DNA of 64,000 nt from the NCBI GenBank assembly GCA_015350385.1, contig WNKI01000002.1:2473700-2537699 (forward strand), in the 5' to 3' direction. The stretch's first letter is position 1. Each line of letters begins with the position of its first letter. Made by a program: the position numbers and the translations under genes. Below are positions 41,709-54,315 of this stretch, piece after piece. Source of the DNA: Aculops lycopersici. Its lineage: Eukaryota > Arthropoda > Arachnida > Trombidiformes > Eriophyidae. A model generated the notes under the pieces. The model worked only from the letters and a program-made list of their open reading frames with translations, made no database searches and was not told the DNA's origin.

Positions 41709-44700
41709 AAATTACGCAACCGGAAAACGGAGTAAATCTCGTCTGCTGGTCGTCAGCTAAGTTGTCGTCTCTGGTTCGCAAACTTGGGTGCGCTTTCCAG
41801 TTTGTCGCGTGCCAAACTGGAAAGGCGCGTGCCACTTCCTGTTGTCGTGTCGCCAACGTCGACGCATCAGAAAACCACGGCGCTTGTGTTTCGTCGCATG
41901 TGGGTCCATTGGCCAGCTCAAAGGCGATAAACTTTTCACTTCAACCTCTACTTTGCCTCCTCTCTCTCTCTCTCTCTCTCTGGCCAAATCGCATCAGCCT
42001 TTAGCTTGCCAAACGGTGAGGCACCCAGCGGCGCACCTAGCGACTTGGTTACACTAAGCTCAATGGAATAGGAGAGTAAGAGCAAGCGGATGGGTCAATG
42101 TGATGACTATTAAAAAGTTAAGGCGGTTGACACTGCTGCTGCTACTACCGCCACTAAGGCGAATGCCGAGAGCTAAGTGGCTCCACCGGAAGTATAAACA
42201 AACTCGCCTCGTATTTTTGTTGTCGTTGTTGATGGCGATCTGAAATTCAGGTTGCGTCCCGAAGTTTAGAGATGGGAAAGTAGACGAGATTTCAATGGCG
42301 ATGGATCGGCTTTTGACCCATTGACTTCTTTATATTTAGGATTGTAATGGGAGGGCGCTAGGTGCATGCGCACGTGGCGACTGTGCGAGGGTTCCATTTG
42401 ACGGTTTAGACAATTCGAGGAGCGGCAATTGGATTCCAATTCAATGGCCGTGAAGCTCATGGGACTGGAAAATCTTGACTGTCATTCAGCGTCAAAGACC
42501 GACAATCGTCACTTAGTTCTGATCATTCCATCGAGTGGGCGACGTTTGTTTGCCTGCAACTAAGACGCACTTTCTGTGTCTAATCTAGGCGAATCAATCC
42601 CAATGGACAACTTGAGTTTAGCGAATCAGACCAGAAAGGAGAGAGAGGGAAAGAAAGTGCAAATTAGAATCATCCGTTTCAATTGAATAGGTTCTCGTTT
42701 TCGCCTTTGAATCTCCCTCTTTGCCTCGCTTTATTCGCCCATTTCCCGTCCATGTCAATTGGCAAGTTTAAATCGAAGAAAGATGGAAATAGAATGGAGA
42801 AAATCAACTCTATCATGCTCTTATTCTATTTCCAGCATCTCAGCTCGCAACTGAGCCGCACAAACGGCGTCTCGACAATTGGGGCGGAAGTGACAATTGA
42901 ATGCGAGATGCCGGCCGAGCTCATTTATTCAAGAACAATTAAGTATCTTGCCGTTACTTTTGCTTTGTGTTGCGCTGCCTTCCGCTCGATTTGCGAGAAG
43001 TTGCTCTAGTTTAGAATGACGCAGTGGCGGAAGGCACATCGAAAAGTGGGAAAGGATAAACAATGCAACTAGCTTCAATGGAACGGGGGAAGCAAAATAT
43101 GTCGCCCCTTCCCACATTTCGATTATCTTCCTTACTCTTAGCTCTTATCACAACCTTTAACTTTTCCCCACCAACTAAGACCTTGGCAAGTTAATTTATG
43201 ATTCCATTTGTAGGCAAAAAACAGTGCCCACCAACTAGGAAGTGGTCGTCGTCGCCATCGTTAATTTACCTGGCCTCTCAGGTCAGCGGTTTGAAGAGAG
43301 AGAGAGAAAGGTTCACAAACAATATCAATCGTTGAGCTTCCAGGTGGGAGGCTGGCGCAGGTGGTTGGTCAGCGTATACAACTTGTCACAAGTAGTTGCT
43401 AGTCGTGGTGGCAGCCAAGTAACTCGACAAAAAATAAGGGAGTCGCTTTGTGGTGGACATGCGAGCTCGTGAGTTATGGTTGCTGCGGTTGTTGCTAACG
43501 TAGGCAAGTTTTTGGCTTTTGCTTTGGATCTCGGTGCGCCGCAGCTGGACATTATGCGGTTAACCCTGCAGTTAGCTGTATTTCAAGGAATAGACTCCCC
43601 TTCTTAGGCCTGCCAGTTGGCAGGACCAGCTAACCAACCGAGTGGATCTCTCAATTGCTGGCTACTGCTGTTGCTCGCCACCCAAACTTGCAACCGTGCG
43701 TCAAACAATAGCGCCTCGCTGGGCCATTGAAACTAAAGCCTCTCTTGGTTTTGGCGGCAAGCTAAGAGAGCAGCCAAGTCGGTGGTGGCAAGCTCGGCGA
43801 TCATCAATTATCTTTTTCATTTTGTTCTGCTCGCTGCTTAGTTCATTCGTCCATTCGCTTGAGGCGGCGCCGGCGGATTCTATTGCGGCCGCTGCTGCAA
43901 TTGCCACAGGAAGCTCAACTAAACTCGGTGCGTAGATGAACAAAACCTTTCGGTCTGCTCGCTAGTCGGCGGCTGACTGCCGAAATGGTAACCAGTGGTT
44001 GGCAAATGATAGGCAAATTCAATGCCAAGGAAGAATGGCGTAGTATTTGGCACGCGGGCAAAGGGAAACCGAAAACAAGAGGCCCACTCAACTCAACTCA
44101 ACTCATCTCGTTCAAGTCGTTTCCGAATGACGACTACATAAGCGGCGATGGGAAATATCGACAGCGCCAAATTATTGCCTTCGCAACAGTAAGCTGAGCG
44201 AGTGACAGTTTCGATGTAGCCGGCCAAAGCTGCTGTCGCTATCATTCGCGGTGGCAGCAGCAGTTGCGCACCGGCAACGCCGCGCGGCGCTAGGGACCGG
44301 AAGTCGCTAGGTGCGTCAGCTTGCCAGCCGTTAAAGTTGCCAGCCAGTTCGTCGACTGTTGTTTCTGCATCAGAATTCAAATGAGCTCGTTCCGGGTTGC
44401 GACCAGTGAAAATGTTGGCGATCTTCCCGTTGCTTATGCTATCACTACGCCTGCGAGCCTTAGCTCGCAGGCGTCGCTTGGTTCGGCCGCGACGGAGATG
44501 AAGTGAGCTGCTAGCTAGAATTTCATAATCTCCCCTCGTCTCGTTTAGGCGATGACTGGTAACAACGTTGCTACTGCCACCAGACTAACTGGTCCTCTTG
44601 TTAGGTTATGCAACAAACAAGTTGGATGCTTGCTGCGACCACTGCTACCGCCACCGGCGCCGCTAACTTGATCAAACTCAACTGCTCAATTTGCTCTTAC

Positions 44701-47100
44701 CTCACTCTAGTGGCAAGTCACACAGAATTTCACTCACTTCCAAGATTCAGTTGAGTTGCCAGGTAATTTGCGCGCAGTTATCGTGCCACTCTCCTCCCTC
44801 TGCTGCTATTTTGATGCTGATGGCGGCGGTGGCACTGCAAGCAAAGTGGGGATGAGAAAGAGAGCAGTGCGGCTTGCCAAGCTGTCAACAGACACGCGTT
44901 GGTTGGTTGGTTGGTTAGTTGTCCTTTTTCTAATCGAGCCGCTGAGCATGAAGCGACTCGAGGCGACGCCAGTACAAAAAAGAGTTTCGCCACCAAAGTT
45001 CAGAGCATAATCAAATTAACGCCACAAATAGAAGAGCGCTCGCAACTTGTATTCGTTTTCACGCTCTCCTCTGCTGCACAATCTGCTGCAATCCGATGAG
45101 ACCGATGAGTAAAATTCCACCGAGACAATCTCTTGAACGTCTAGTTGCTTGCTTGAGTTCAGACTCAGGAACTTGAAGCCACTCGAGCTGTTGCAAGGTA
45201 AAGGAAACTCGTTGCTCGCTCCCTCCTTCCTCCCTCTCTCTCTCTCCCCCTCAGACTTCCTCTCAAATCGGGCGACGGATTGCCGATAAGCATCGTAGGT
45301 TTCGCAAGAAAAACACAAACACAAATAAAGCCCGACGCTTGTTGTGTGCTTACGCTATATTACATTTGGTTTGACGCTGCTCCCAGCCAAACTAAACGAG
45401 GCTCAACTTGGCGAGAGTTTAATGGAAAAAGAATGTAAATTATTGTTTCCAAGACTTGGAATTTTCAAACAACATGAGCTAAGTAAGCCAAGCGAACAAG
45501 AAGAGACAAGAGGAGAGCGACGAAAGATGACTAAAGAGACCAGAGCAATGTAATCGTAATTTTCTTTCGCGTAATTGCAACACTTGTCGCTAGAAGGCTA
45601 CGTGCTAGCTTTTGCTTTGCTGTTTCAGTTCAAAGGGGACAGGGGAAAGAAGTTGAGTCAGTTTTCTTTTCCCTCCCCTCCACTTCCCTTCCTCTTCACA
45701 AGCAACACGAGCCCTCGATTGCTCTTTCGCTTGATGGGCATCTTGAAGCGAATCGACTTGCCTACCAGTTGGCCGCTTGAATTGGCGGCCAATTTGACGA
45801 GCCGAGCAGCCAGCTGGAGTTTGAGTTCAGTGTAGCGGTAGGAACACTTAAAATTTTTGGACACGTGCTCGCCAGAGTCTCTCGATTCGTCTAGCCGGAA
45901 GTTCAAAGTGAGCGCCAAATGGCAAATTCCATAGTTCACCTGTTCGTCACGCTGATCGAGTGCTAACTAGTTGTGCGAGCCTCACGAGAGAAGAGTGGCA
46001 CAGGTATTAGCGAGAGAGGGGCGCGAAATAGATCGAGAAAGGGATTTCAATTTAACCAGCAAGCGTGAGAGTCTCGCAGTTTGCAAGACTGGGAAAAGCG
46101 GAAGTAGCTAGTGGTCATGTGCGAGGGAATAAATTTGCCATGTCGCTTGAAGCAGCCGCAGACTTCAAGGGTCCAAACTTTCACTAGGCTACCTTTGGCC
46201 TGGCTAGCGGCGCGCCCACAAACTAGCGTCCGACGACAACGGCGGCGACAAAATTCAATTGGCAACTTTAGATTCCAAACGGGAGTGATAAGTGTGCCAC
46301 CTAAATGTGATCGAGCAAACGGCAGGTGCAACGCCAAAGGAGCAATCCTTTGTTCTAGCAAATCGAAATCTCAGTGCCGGCGAGAGTTTCGTGCGACACT
46401 TTGCCGGCTTCTAACCTAATTTTAGTTTCCTCTTATTCTTGCTCTCTTGGTCCTGGTTGTTGCACAGCTAACTCTCGCTAGTTGCCAGCCAGCCAGCATG
46501 CCAGAGGCACTAAGTTATTACATCAGAAACGACGACCGCGACATCGATGGCCACGACAACTGGCTCAATTTAGAACTATCGTTGCGCAACTCAAGCAGCC
46601 AGTGGGCAAATCTAATGGGTTGGAGCAGTTAGTCGAACTAACGGCAACTTATAAGTCGTCGCTAGTTGGGAAATCACAAAATGTGTCAACTGCACGTGAG
46701 CCATTCCACTGGAGGCCTGTGGTGTTGGCCAAGAACCGCAAGCCTGCCCGCTTGTGTGGTAAAATAGAACCTAAAAAGCGTCAACCACCTGCTAACGACT
46801 CGGTCACTTCCGGCGGACAAGCAAACGAGGGAACGGGCTTGCAAGTTGGGGAAAAAATGGTGACAAAAGCACAACGGGGGTGGCGAGTTGAAAGGAGAGG
46901 GGAAAAGAACTTTAGAGGGCAAGAGAGAGGACTCTAAAGCTTGCCCTTCCAAAAGGACAACAGCCGCCCGCGAGTCTCTTTCCGAAGTGTAGAGAAAGAC
47001 GGAAGCCAGGTGATCGATTTGCCGTGAATAATCTTGGTGGCGTTAGTAGTTGAGGTGGAATTTTTACCACCTCTAGCTTGTGAGCGACTTCCGTTTATCT

Positions 47101-47240
47101 CTCTCCCTCTCTCTNNNNNNNNNNNNNNNNNNNNGTACGTTAGTTCGTCGTAGTAATATTCGTTGGTCGGTCGGTTACGTTAGTAGGTAGGTAGTTACGT
47201 TTACCTACCTACGTACGTCGTGTGACGACGTACGTTACGT

Positions 47241-47291
<51 letters not shown>
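47101..47291. repeat. Microsatellite cluster around a 20-N assembly gap
   Basis: A (CT)n tract leads into the gap at 47115-47134, followed by GTACGTTAG/ACGTACGT-like sequence and a (CT)n run to about 47291. The architecture matches the gap at 16.5 kb, so both gaps lie in compound CT/ACGT arrays. Confidence 0.9.
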
Positions 47292-47296
<5 letters not shown>

Positions 47297-50200
47297 TTTG
47301 CTATTTCTAGTTGTAGTTGTACTTGTCGGAGCCACTAGCTTACCACTGCCAGCTTACCGAAAGCTCTAGCTAGAGTCGCCATTCAATTCATTGGCTATCC
47401 ATCAAGCGGTTGGCTTGTAGTGCAAGCCGCGCTATGTACTCGCATCATTATCGACGTCGCTATCCATTACCGTCGCCAGTGCTTTTCCCGTTCTCGTTCC
47501 CATTGCTGATGCTACCGCTGCAGCTGATGTCAGCAGCTAACAATTGGAGACGACCGTTTGCTTGGCTAGCTCTTTAATTCTCGGGCGACAGCACCGGCAA
47601 CTAGCTTTTTGTCGCATCTCTCTAGTAGCCAGAAACACGGTGACACTTGGATTGCAGTCTCTACCATTGTCGGTTGGCTTTGCGCTGATATTTGCCGCAA
47701 GCAAACTCCGAGGCCGAATCACTAAACATGGCTGGCCGGCCACTCGTTGCAGTTTGTCTGTGCCCGAAAAGATGACAACACTTACAAAAGTTTCGCCATT
47801 ATTAGAGCAGGCAGAGGCACGAAGAGAACAACTCGAGGGGGAAACGGGGCAAAGTTTATTCTGGCTAGCGAGTGTCGGGCTGTCGGACATCCAAGAGCCA
47901 AACGGGAAACGGGCCAACGTCAAGGCGGAAGTAGGTGGTGGTGGTGGTGGTGTTGTTCACTTTTGCGCTCGTCCATTGAGCTATCTATCGAATCACCGAG
48001 GCCATCGCAATGTCCGAGATGGAAGAGAAAAACTCGACGATGACTAGATGGTCTCATCATGGCAAAAGTAGGAGATTCGCCGAGATTGTAGCTGATGCTG
48101 TAGCTTAGTTGAGGGCTCGGGCCGACGCGCCTTTCAGCTAGTAACTGCAGCACAAGCTATCAAACGAAATGAAACCAAACCGAACCAGACCAGACCAAAG
48201 GAAACGAAACGAAAGCAAAAAGGAAAAAGACGACAACCGGGATCCAAGATAATGGCCACAATCTTGGCCTAATTCAATGGAAACTGCAAGCCACTAAGTG
48301 AGCCACCAAGTTTGCCTGCTGCTCTCCTGTCAGCCAGAAACCGAGTGGCAAGCCAAACAGACAGTTAAGCAGTCGACTTTCCGCTAGCAAACACGAAATT
48401 TCTACTGCAACACTGAGAAAAGCCAATACGACGTCGATGAAGACGATGACGGCATCAGTGGTTGCGACTCACACGCCTACACCCCAACTTGAGATCAAAA
48501 ATTGACTTTCCCTCGACTCATATCTTATGAAGATCCCAATGAACTCGAGCCACTGAAATCCAAGATTCAGATTCGAGGTAAGACTTCGGGATATCGGATA
48601 GCTTTTTCGATCGATTGCTCACTCTCTCATCAAGGACACCCTTTGTCCAGAGTCAGAAACGCGTAATTTCATTTGGAGGTCAGCCTTGTCCCGGTCGAAC
48701 GTGAAAAGTCGCTAGCTACCTCTTCCTCTTTCTCTCCTTCTCGGTTGCTCGCTCACGCTCATCCACGCAGAGAAACAACGTAAGCTGTAGAGAGCACACA
48801 GTGCAACATTATCTAAGCGATAGCTTCACAGGGTATTAGATGTGTTAGTATTTGTGTCCACTTCCGCTCTCAGCTCGCCACTTTCTATGGCTAGCTAAGC
48901 GAAACTAAACTAGACTCGCCTGTCAAACTCGCAAATCCTCCGCTAAGCCAAAGATTGATTTTGATCTAATGGGATTTTTGCCAGGTTAATGTTGTGGCTC
49001 TTGAGCGCCGATTGCAGTTTAAAACTCGAAATGCCAACAACCTATCAGCTGATCTATCTTTAGACTATAACTGGATGCTCTTTTCTCTGAGGCTCATCTT
49101 CGTCTAAGAGGCTCTTGATACACAACAAATAGTAGTTCGATATCCTTTGTAAACAACTGCAGGCTAACTCGCTTTCTTTATCTAGCCTGCAGGAACAACA
49201 AAAACAAGAATCAACTGAGGAAGAAAGAGAGAGAGTGCGTCCAGGATTCTGGGATAAAAACAAACTCTATTAGGACTCGCATCCAGTTATCTCAGGTGAG
49301 TTACTGACCTAGACAAGCCAAAAGGTATTCGCCTCTTGGACTGAGTCATTGGATTTAGCTCGGTTCTTGAGGACGAAGGAAGAGAGCGAGCGGAGGTCTC
49401 GGCTGATTAGCTGTGCAAACTGGGCACTGCTAATTCAATTAGCCACCTGCCACCCAAGGAGGAGGGTTGAGCCAGAGTGAGAGCAAGTGTTCGTCGCTAA
49501 ACTCAACAAACACCACTAGCGGGCGTGGTACATGCCCGCCAGCTCGGACTTGCGACCTACTGAGCCAAACTAACCTAAATCTAACTTAAGTGGTCTGAAT
49601 GCCAGAGCTCGATGGACAACTGAGGTTCCTCCAGCAAGCTAGCTAGTTACTATCAAGCTAATTTAGGCGTCGGTAATTGTAATCCCAAAACATTTGAGGC
49701 CACCTCGTTGCTCACCACGAAGAGAAACTAGTTAGGCGACACGAATTTAGATAGCTCGCTCGTCTCACTTCGGGTCGAATTGCTTTGAACTCCTCAGCGT
49801 CCTCGCACTTCCGCTAGGTTTGTTACTAGTTTTCTCGCAGTTTTCTTCTAGATCTCTCCGAAATTTCTCTACTATTGGTGAGTGAGTATCTAAGAGATTG
49901 TCTCGCTGCCATCTAGTCCATTACCACTACTTTTTCCCCCAGTTAACTAGCTAGCTGTTCGCTACATTTCGATAGGTTAAGTCGACGCTCCTGCTATCTC
50001 TCTCCAGTTTCAGCTTTGTCGTCACTTCCTTTATTAGAGCTGTCGCCGTTGTCATAGTTGTTGCTGGTGTTGTTGTTGTTGCTACTTCTGCTGCCGCTGG
50101 TGAAGATGACGAATTGGTCGCAGGCCAAACGGAAGCTTAATTGATTTTCCGACCACTCGCCGTGTAGGCACAATAATCTCTTCCGCTTCGGCTCGGCAAC

Positions 50201-50665
50201 TTGGCTCACTATTTGTCCTGCTCCCCTTCGCTCGCTTTCCTCGCTCCGCTTTCCGAGACTCTTGCCAAATTAAAGACAACTATCTGGTATGAAACCCTCA
50301 AGCTAGACTCAGTGATGGTAAAAGGGACAAATCAAGCGCTTGAAATTACGATGGCTAGTCGCAGATAAGCTCTAAGAAGTGTATGAGTATGTTTCTTTTC
50401 TCAAGTGGTGGCAGTTCAATAGAGCGTGGAATTTCGCCTAGCGCCTGCTTGAAACCTGATAGAAGGACACGGCTAGAAGACATGACATAGAAAGAGCGGA
50501 AGACACTGGGAGAAAGTTTAATAATATTGATTTGCCGTCGCCGTCGCCGTCGCCAAAACAGCAACTTAATAAACTTGGCTATACATCGCCCCCAATAGCA
50601 AACCAATCAACTACCAACTAGCTACCTAGAGCGGGACTTGATTTCCACGCGCCACGCCCATTCGC

Positions 50666-51681
50666 TCATGGCAAAGGCGGGAGCAGTGTGTAACCGCCGT
50701 CGACTAAAACACGCGAGCCAGTTATGAATGCAGCCTTATCTTTTGAGGCCAGGTAGATAATCATCTTGGCCACCTCTTCCGGTTCGCCGATTCGCTTGAC
50801 CAAAGTGGAGGTCTGCGCGTTAGTTCTACGCTCGTCCAGCTTAATACCCATATCATCCAAAATCGACGAGGCAATTGGTCCCGGCGAGACACTATTGACT
50901 CGTACATATGGAGAAAAGTCTGTAGCTAGACACTTGGTTAGCATTGTAACTCCAGCTTTTGACATACAATAGGCAAACTTGAACCTCGATGCCTTGTCAT
51001 CTAAAACAGAGGACACATTTACAATGCTTCCCTTGGATCTCTTTAACGGCTCAAAAGCGGCCAGGCACAAGTAGACGACTGCATGCATGTTTGTTGCAAT
51101 AATCTTGTGATACTTCTCGATACAATCGGCGTCTTCGTATTTGGTTAGCGCTGTAATGCCCGCGTTGTTGACCAAAACATCTAGGCGGCCAAATTTGTTT
51201 AGTGTTGTTTCAATGACAGACTTGGCCACTTGGCTATCGCTGCTGAGATCAACGCTGAGCTCGAGCGGCTGGTGTTTTTTGTGTGAAAAGTTGTCGTAGA
51301 AAATTTGTTGTGTGTGTATCAAAAACACGAGTTAGATTTGAGACAATTAGTGAAATTGTCGCTCAAAGGCCTAAAAAAGAAACTACAGTTTGTTTGGTGA
51401 GATCAAGAAATAGAAGATGTCTTCCAAACACTCACCTGATGCTTCTTCGGTGAGCGCGCCGCACAGTCGCGCGCAGTTTCGCTCAACCTATCCGCCTGCT
51501 TGTCCACCAAGACCAAGCGGAAGCCGAGAGCAGCAAAGGCCAATGCAGTGCCCCGCCCAATTCCCGAAGCCGACCCCGTGATTAGGGCAACCTCGTCGCC
51601 TTCGAGTGGTTCCTTATCTGCTGCTGCCGAAACCGACGGCTTGCGCTCGTTGTCAGGTTGTGCTGCTGCTGCTGCTGACAT
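50666..51681 (-). CDS. Short-chain dehydrogenase/reductase nested in the cyclase intron, two exons
   Basis: Exon 1 is 51681-51436 and exon 2 is 51268-50666. The 167-nt intron has GTGAGT and CACCAG borders and the frame joins KKHQ to PLELSVDLSSD. The product has 282 residues, typical of a classical SDR. Motifs: TGSASGIGRG (nucleotide-binding TGxxxGxG), LDVLVNNAGI, catalytic serine in IVNVSSVLDD and the YxxxK pair in YCMSKAG, then SPGPIASSIL and TGSRVLVDGGYT. An acidic residue after beta-2 (LVDKQADRL) favours NAD(H). The substrate cannot be read from sequence; 3-oxoacyl-ACP reductase (FabG)-like, 17-beta-HSD8 or DHRS enzymes are candidates. An Ala-rich N-terminal extension of about 28 residues precedes the fold. 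The gene lies wholly inside the cyclase intron on the same strand. Confidence 0.9.
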
Positions 51682-52717
51682 GATAGGGATTGGACTGTCT
51701 TCTTAGATTGTTGATGATCTTGGGGAAATTAAGGAGAAATTAAAGCTCTAAATCAATGAAACTCAATGGTCTGTATATCGATTTGTCCCTCTAACTCCCC
51801 TAGCTTTCACTATGTCGCTCTTTCACTGACTAGATGACACTGACAAACAAGTTGCGGCTCAAATTGAATCCGTCCAAAATCAACTGGAGCAGTTGCGCTT
51901 TTGGTGGTGAGTTTTATTGCCGCTAGCAGTGATTATGATTTGCCGACTTAATGCAACAAAAGCCGATGGAAAAGTGCAGCCAAATAGTCTGGAGTAAAGC
52001 TGAAAATGAGAACAGAAGCCAATTGGATCGACGGTGAGATTGAAGCCACCACTACCTCTGCCACATGGTGAGCTTGTTACGCATGAAGTGCCGATCTCTT
52101 CATTGGTGAGAGTATACAGACTAAACTGGGCACCCTAAATTGGAAAACGCTGGATTATCCCTAGTTTTCGAGATATTGAGACCATAAGATCGCATTCTGG
52201 GCAAAAAACCCCGAGTTCGGACGTTCTATCTGCGCGCAGTCAGGGTTCACTGAGGAGAGTTTGTCAGGTTTTCTCAATAAATATAAAATATATTGATAGA
52301 CCACTCATCAAGTGATGTTTAGGGCGAGGTGGGGTGGGTTGTGGCCAAAAAATGAAAGAAGTCGCTTCATTTGTAGAAAAGCGCTTCTTGTCAGTTGACT
52401 GCACTGCAGAGTAAGGCAGAGTAAATGGTAGAGAGTCGACCTCTGAATTTAATTTGAGACTACAACGATGATACGTAAACAACGGCAACTACACGACAGA
52501 TTGCAACAAAATCGATCTAAATGGATGAGCTCGCGGCTCGAACTTGCTGTCTACTGGGAGGGATGTTGTCGCAAGTCTATGTTGGCGAGCAGTCATTGCG
52601 GTTGTCAGTTTGGTGGGCGCCTAAAGTTAGGAGCTCGCTTGCTGTCAACTGAGTCGGGCGTTCGAGTTTTAGCCGAAAAACAACAACTACAAAGCCGACG
52701 ACAATGATGGCACCAAC

Positions 52718-52760
<43 letters not shown>
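52718..52760. repeat. (GA)n microsatellite
   Basis: GAGAGAAAGAGAGAG-type tract of about 40 bp within the cyclase intron. Similar, shorter GA/CT tracts occur near 9650, 25690, 38612 and 41961. Confidence 0.9.
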
Positions 52761-52764
<4 letters not shown>

Positions 52765-54238
52765 CATCTGATTCGGGCGGCCAAACGATAATTGCACTGC
52801 AAACTATGGCCAACCAAAGCATGAGCTAGTTAAAGGTAGAATAAGGATGTCGTTGCCGCTCAAACAACAACCAACACCGATACCTTAGCGAGCACAAAGC
52901 GAGCAAGTGGCGATGACAACAATTTGCTGCTCTTCCAACACAACAACCAACGACTACATCCACAGCCAACATGTAAAAATCACAGGACGCGATTAGGCAT
53001 AGGAATCGGCGACAAATGAAGAGAGGCCATGTTTTTTTTTGGCTGACTGCTGAAATTTAGGCTCGCTGATCTGATTTTATGAATCAAATTAGCAAGCAAC
53101 CAAAACATTAAGTCTCGCCCGAGTTCTAGGCCTTCCTTTTGTTAGGTGGATGGAGCGAGAGAAAAACTAAAACCGATCGACAATTGATCGCATGAGCAGA
53201 AGCTGCAACGGCACATAAATCCATGGACTCGCCATGCAACTGAGCCACTCTTTTACTCGACTCCAAAATGAAACTCTCTAAAATCTAGTGATTGCAATGC
53301 ACTTGTGAGAGTGTATAGAGGCTGAGCGTTAAAAGGGTTTAAGTGAACATCGGCGAAAGGCGAACGTGCGCTCCAATTAGCTTCTTATGCGTTTAGTTTT
53401 GCTTGGTTTAGTTTAGTTTAGTTGGGTTTAGTTTGGTTGGTGCTACAAAACTAAGAGCAACACCAACTACAGCAACAACAACCAAACGCGCTGCCACTTA
53501 ATTCGAGTCACAAGGTTGGCGGCGGCGGCAGCGGCGTCGTTTTGTCTTCTTTATCTGCTCATTTGGCATGCGTTTAAATGTGTACAGCAGAAGCGACAGC
53601 GGAAGCCTAAAGCGAGCGAAACAGGCAACCACCTGCACCGGGACGAGCGGGCGAAGTCACGTTCCGTGACCACTAGACTCTTTTTAGATAAATGCAATGA
53701 CGGTAGAGTACAATATAACGCTAGTGTCAATGGAAGTAGCGGCTGCATTGTTTGTAGCTTCAACTTTTCCAAGTTCAATACTCATTTTACCCAAACACAA
53801 ATGCAAACCGTCTAAATGGTGGCTGGCACTTCCTGTTATTCTCCACTTATGCACCAACCACTTGCTGCAAACTACTCCAAAGAGACTGACAAGCGATCAT
53901 TATTAAACTTGAACTCGAGCTTGTTGCTAGTCAAATCCCATTCTCTCGCTATGAAAATGTCATCGTTGTCATTATCTCAAAGTTCCGTTGCCATGAGACA
54001 TTGGGGAGCAACTGAGCCAGTGAATTGCGTTAAAGAGAAGCTGATAAAAAAGAGCAGCTCGCATAATTGAATATCGTATTACTATTTTTAATCACCTATC
54101 CAGACAGATAGCTAGCTAACTGCTGGTCAGTTGGTCTATCTAACCAAAAGACTCCCGAACCATTAGCTGGTCGCGTACGCTAACAAATTTTACAAACTAC
54201 ATCTATCAAAACCCAGGTAGATGGAGTGCCTTACTTAC

Positions 54239-54315
54239 AGTATCTCGCGCCAAGCTGGCTCGCCAAAAAGCTGGATAACCATGTCCTCCAAACAACAATG
54301 AATGAAGCCATACAT
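54239..54315 (-). CDS. Soluble guanylate cyclase, exon 1 (H-NOX N-terminus)
   Basis: A 77-nt first coding exon, found by searching the far side of the desert for the missing H-NOX start. It encodes MYGFIHCCLEDMVIQLFGEP and then AWREI plus two bases of a codon, followed by the donor GTAAGTAA. It is typical of the H-NOX amino terminus (MYGFI/L..., FGE..W). Splicing in phase 2 to 37077 completes a Leu codon and continues NISGIKLRG, giving a gap-free H-NOX domain. It is too short to appear as a long open frame. Confidence 0.9.

Larger units (their letters stand above)
37078..54238 (-). other. Guanylate cyclase intron 1 (17.2 kb) hosting a nested gene
   Basis: Runs from the GTAAGTAA donor after exon 1 (54238 downward) to the ACGCAG acceptor before exon 2. 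Apart from the nested dehydrogenase at 50666-51681 no exon is supported: the many open frames are low-complexity and overlap on both strands. The intron contains (CT)n/(GA)n, (AAT)n and ACGT-like arrays, a 20-N gap at 47115-47134 and four exact CGCTAGGTGC copies (41.3-44.3 kb). It also has recurring CCAAA-like strings. Its size suggests enhancer content, but no specific enhancer can be named from sequence alone. Confidence 0.7.

Noticed and set aside
52120..52265. Possible mobile-element fragment downstream of the 51.7-kb gene
   Set aside because: The sequence looks less repetitive than its surroundings, but no terminal repeats, target-site duplication or coding remnant could be seen.
53516..54070. 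Plus-strand frames within the cyclase intron
   Set aside because: No recognisable motif. They overlap minus-strand frames of similar size and lie among simple repeats.
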